The notes beneath the pieces are model-generated. The model was given only the letters and a program-made list of their open reading frames with translations, searched no databases and was not told where the DNA came from. The position numbers and the translations under genes are program-made. From UMGS1840 sp045661305 (GTDB taxonomy: Bacteria > Bacillota > Clostridia > UMGS1840), in NCBI GenBank assembly GCA_045661305.1, contig JAZRFJ010000045.1, forward strand, positions 1 through 31,148: DNA of 31,148 bases, in the 5' to 3' direction. Shown in pieces: positions 31,146 to 31,148 of the stretch (position 1 is its first letter; each line of letters opens with the position of its first letter).

Positions 31146-31148
31146 TGC
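31146..31148 (+). CDS. start of a gene cut by the window edge
   Basis: An ATG at 31146 is preceded by CGGAGG about eight bases upstream and by an extended -10 promoter. Only the start codon is inside the window, so the product cannot be named. Confidence 0.5.

Overview
This window looks like the chromosome of an AT-rich, endospore-forming Clostridia-type Firmicute, probably an anaerobe. The evidence is a spoIIAA-spoIIAB-sigF operon next to a BofC-like gene, a 2[4Fe-4S] ferredoxin, purine-rich ribosome binding sites of the AGGAGG type before nearly every gene, near-consensus TTGACA/TATAAT promoters, and A+T-rich intergenic DNA with intrinsic terminators. I see no phage, transposase or CRISPR signal; almost everything is core chromosome.

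Layout. (1) 1-794, minus: the first ~264 codons of a Cys-containing conserved protein of unknown function, preceded by a candidate mother-cell (sigma E/K-like) promoter. (2) 893-11092, minus: eleven closely spaced genes reading leftward from one strong promoter at 11126-11154. They are a NusG domain II membrane protein, a Gx-type transporter, a DUF4321 protein, MreB, MreC, MreD, PBP2, MinD, methylglyoxal synthase, a ComEC-like channel and an AlaX-type editing protein. This is the cell-shape and elongation cluster. (3) 11294-12715, plus: glutamine synthetase, ending in a terminator shared with a convergent BofC-like gene. (4) 13513-15673, plus: the sigma F operon, then a TetR regulator with its own perfect promoter placed over the sigF stop codon. 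(5) 15681-17107, plus: infC-rpmI-rplT behind an L20-type attenuator leader, infC starting at AUC. (6) 17131-22480, mostly minus: ferredoxin, Mrp/ApbC, a PnuC-like transporter, IscU, NifS and a family 2 glycosyltransferase, with a plus-strand tRNA-Ser(CGA) between. Mrp, NifS and IscU make this an Fe-S cluster assembly neighbourhood. (7) 22731-24687, plus: radA and an overlapping ECF sigma factor. (8) 24744-27917, minus: a class A PBP with a TTG start, and a DUF975 protein. (9) 28099-28779, plus: a DUF421 (YetF-like) protein. (10) 28923-30927, minus: a secreted LysM+CAP protein and a membrane GGDEF protein. The window closes on the start codon of another plus-strand gene.

How it fits together. 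Several genes serve cell-envelope growth (MreBCD, PBP2, class A PBP, MinD, and possibly the Gx/NusG-II pair). A second set serves sporulation (SpoIIAA/AB/SigF, BofC-like, perhaps the left-edge protein). A third set serves Fe-S cluster supply. Every convergent gene pair is separated by one hairpin able to terminate in both directions, and most operons have a recognisable promoter with a 17-bp spacer. Longest gene-free stretches: 18315-18594 holds the mrp and tRNA promoters; 22481-22730 holds two divergent promoters; 29532-29781 holds a promoter, a terminator and a palindromic repeat; 15674-15905 is the infC leader; 30928-31145 holds two promoters. No stretch over 300 bases lacks a gene.
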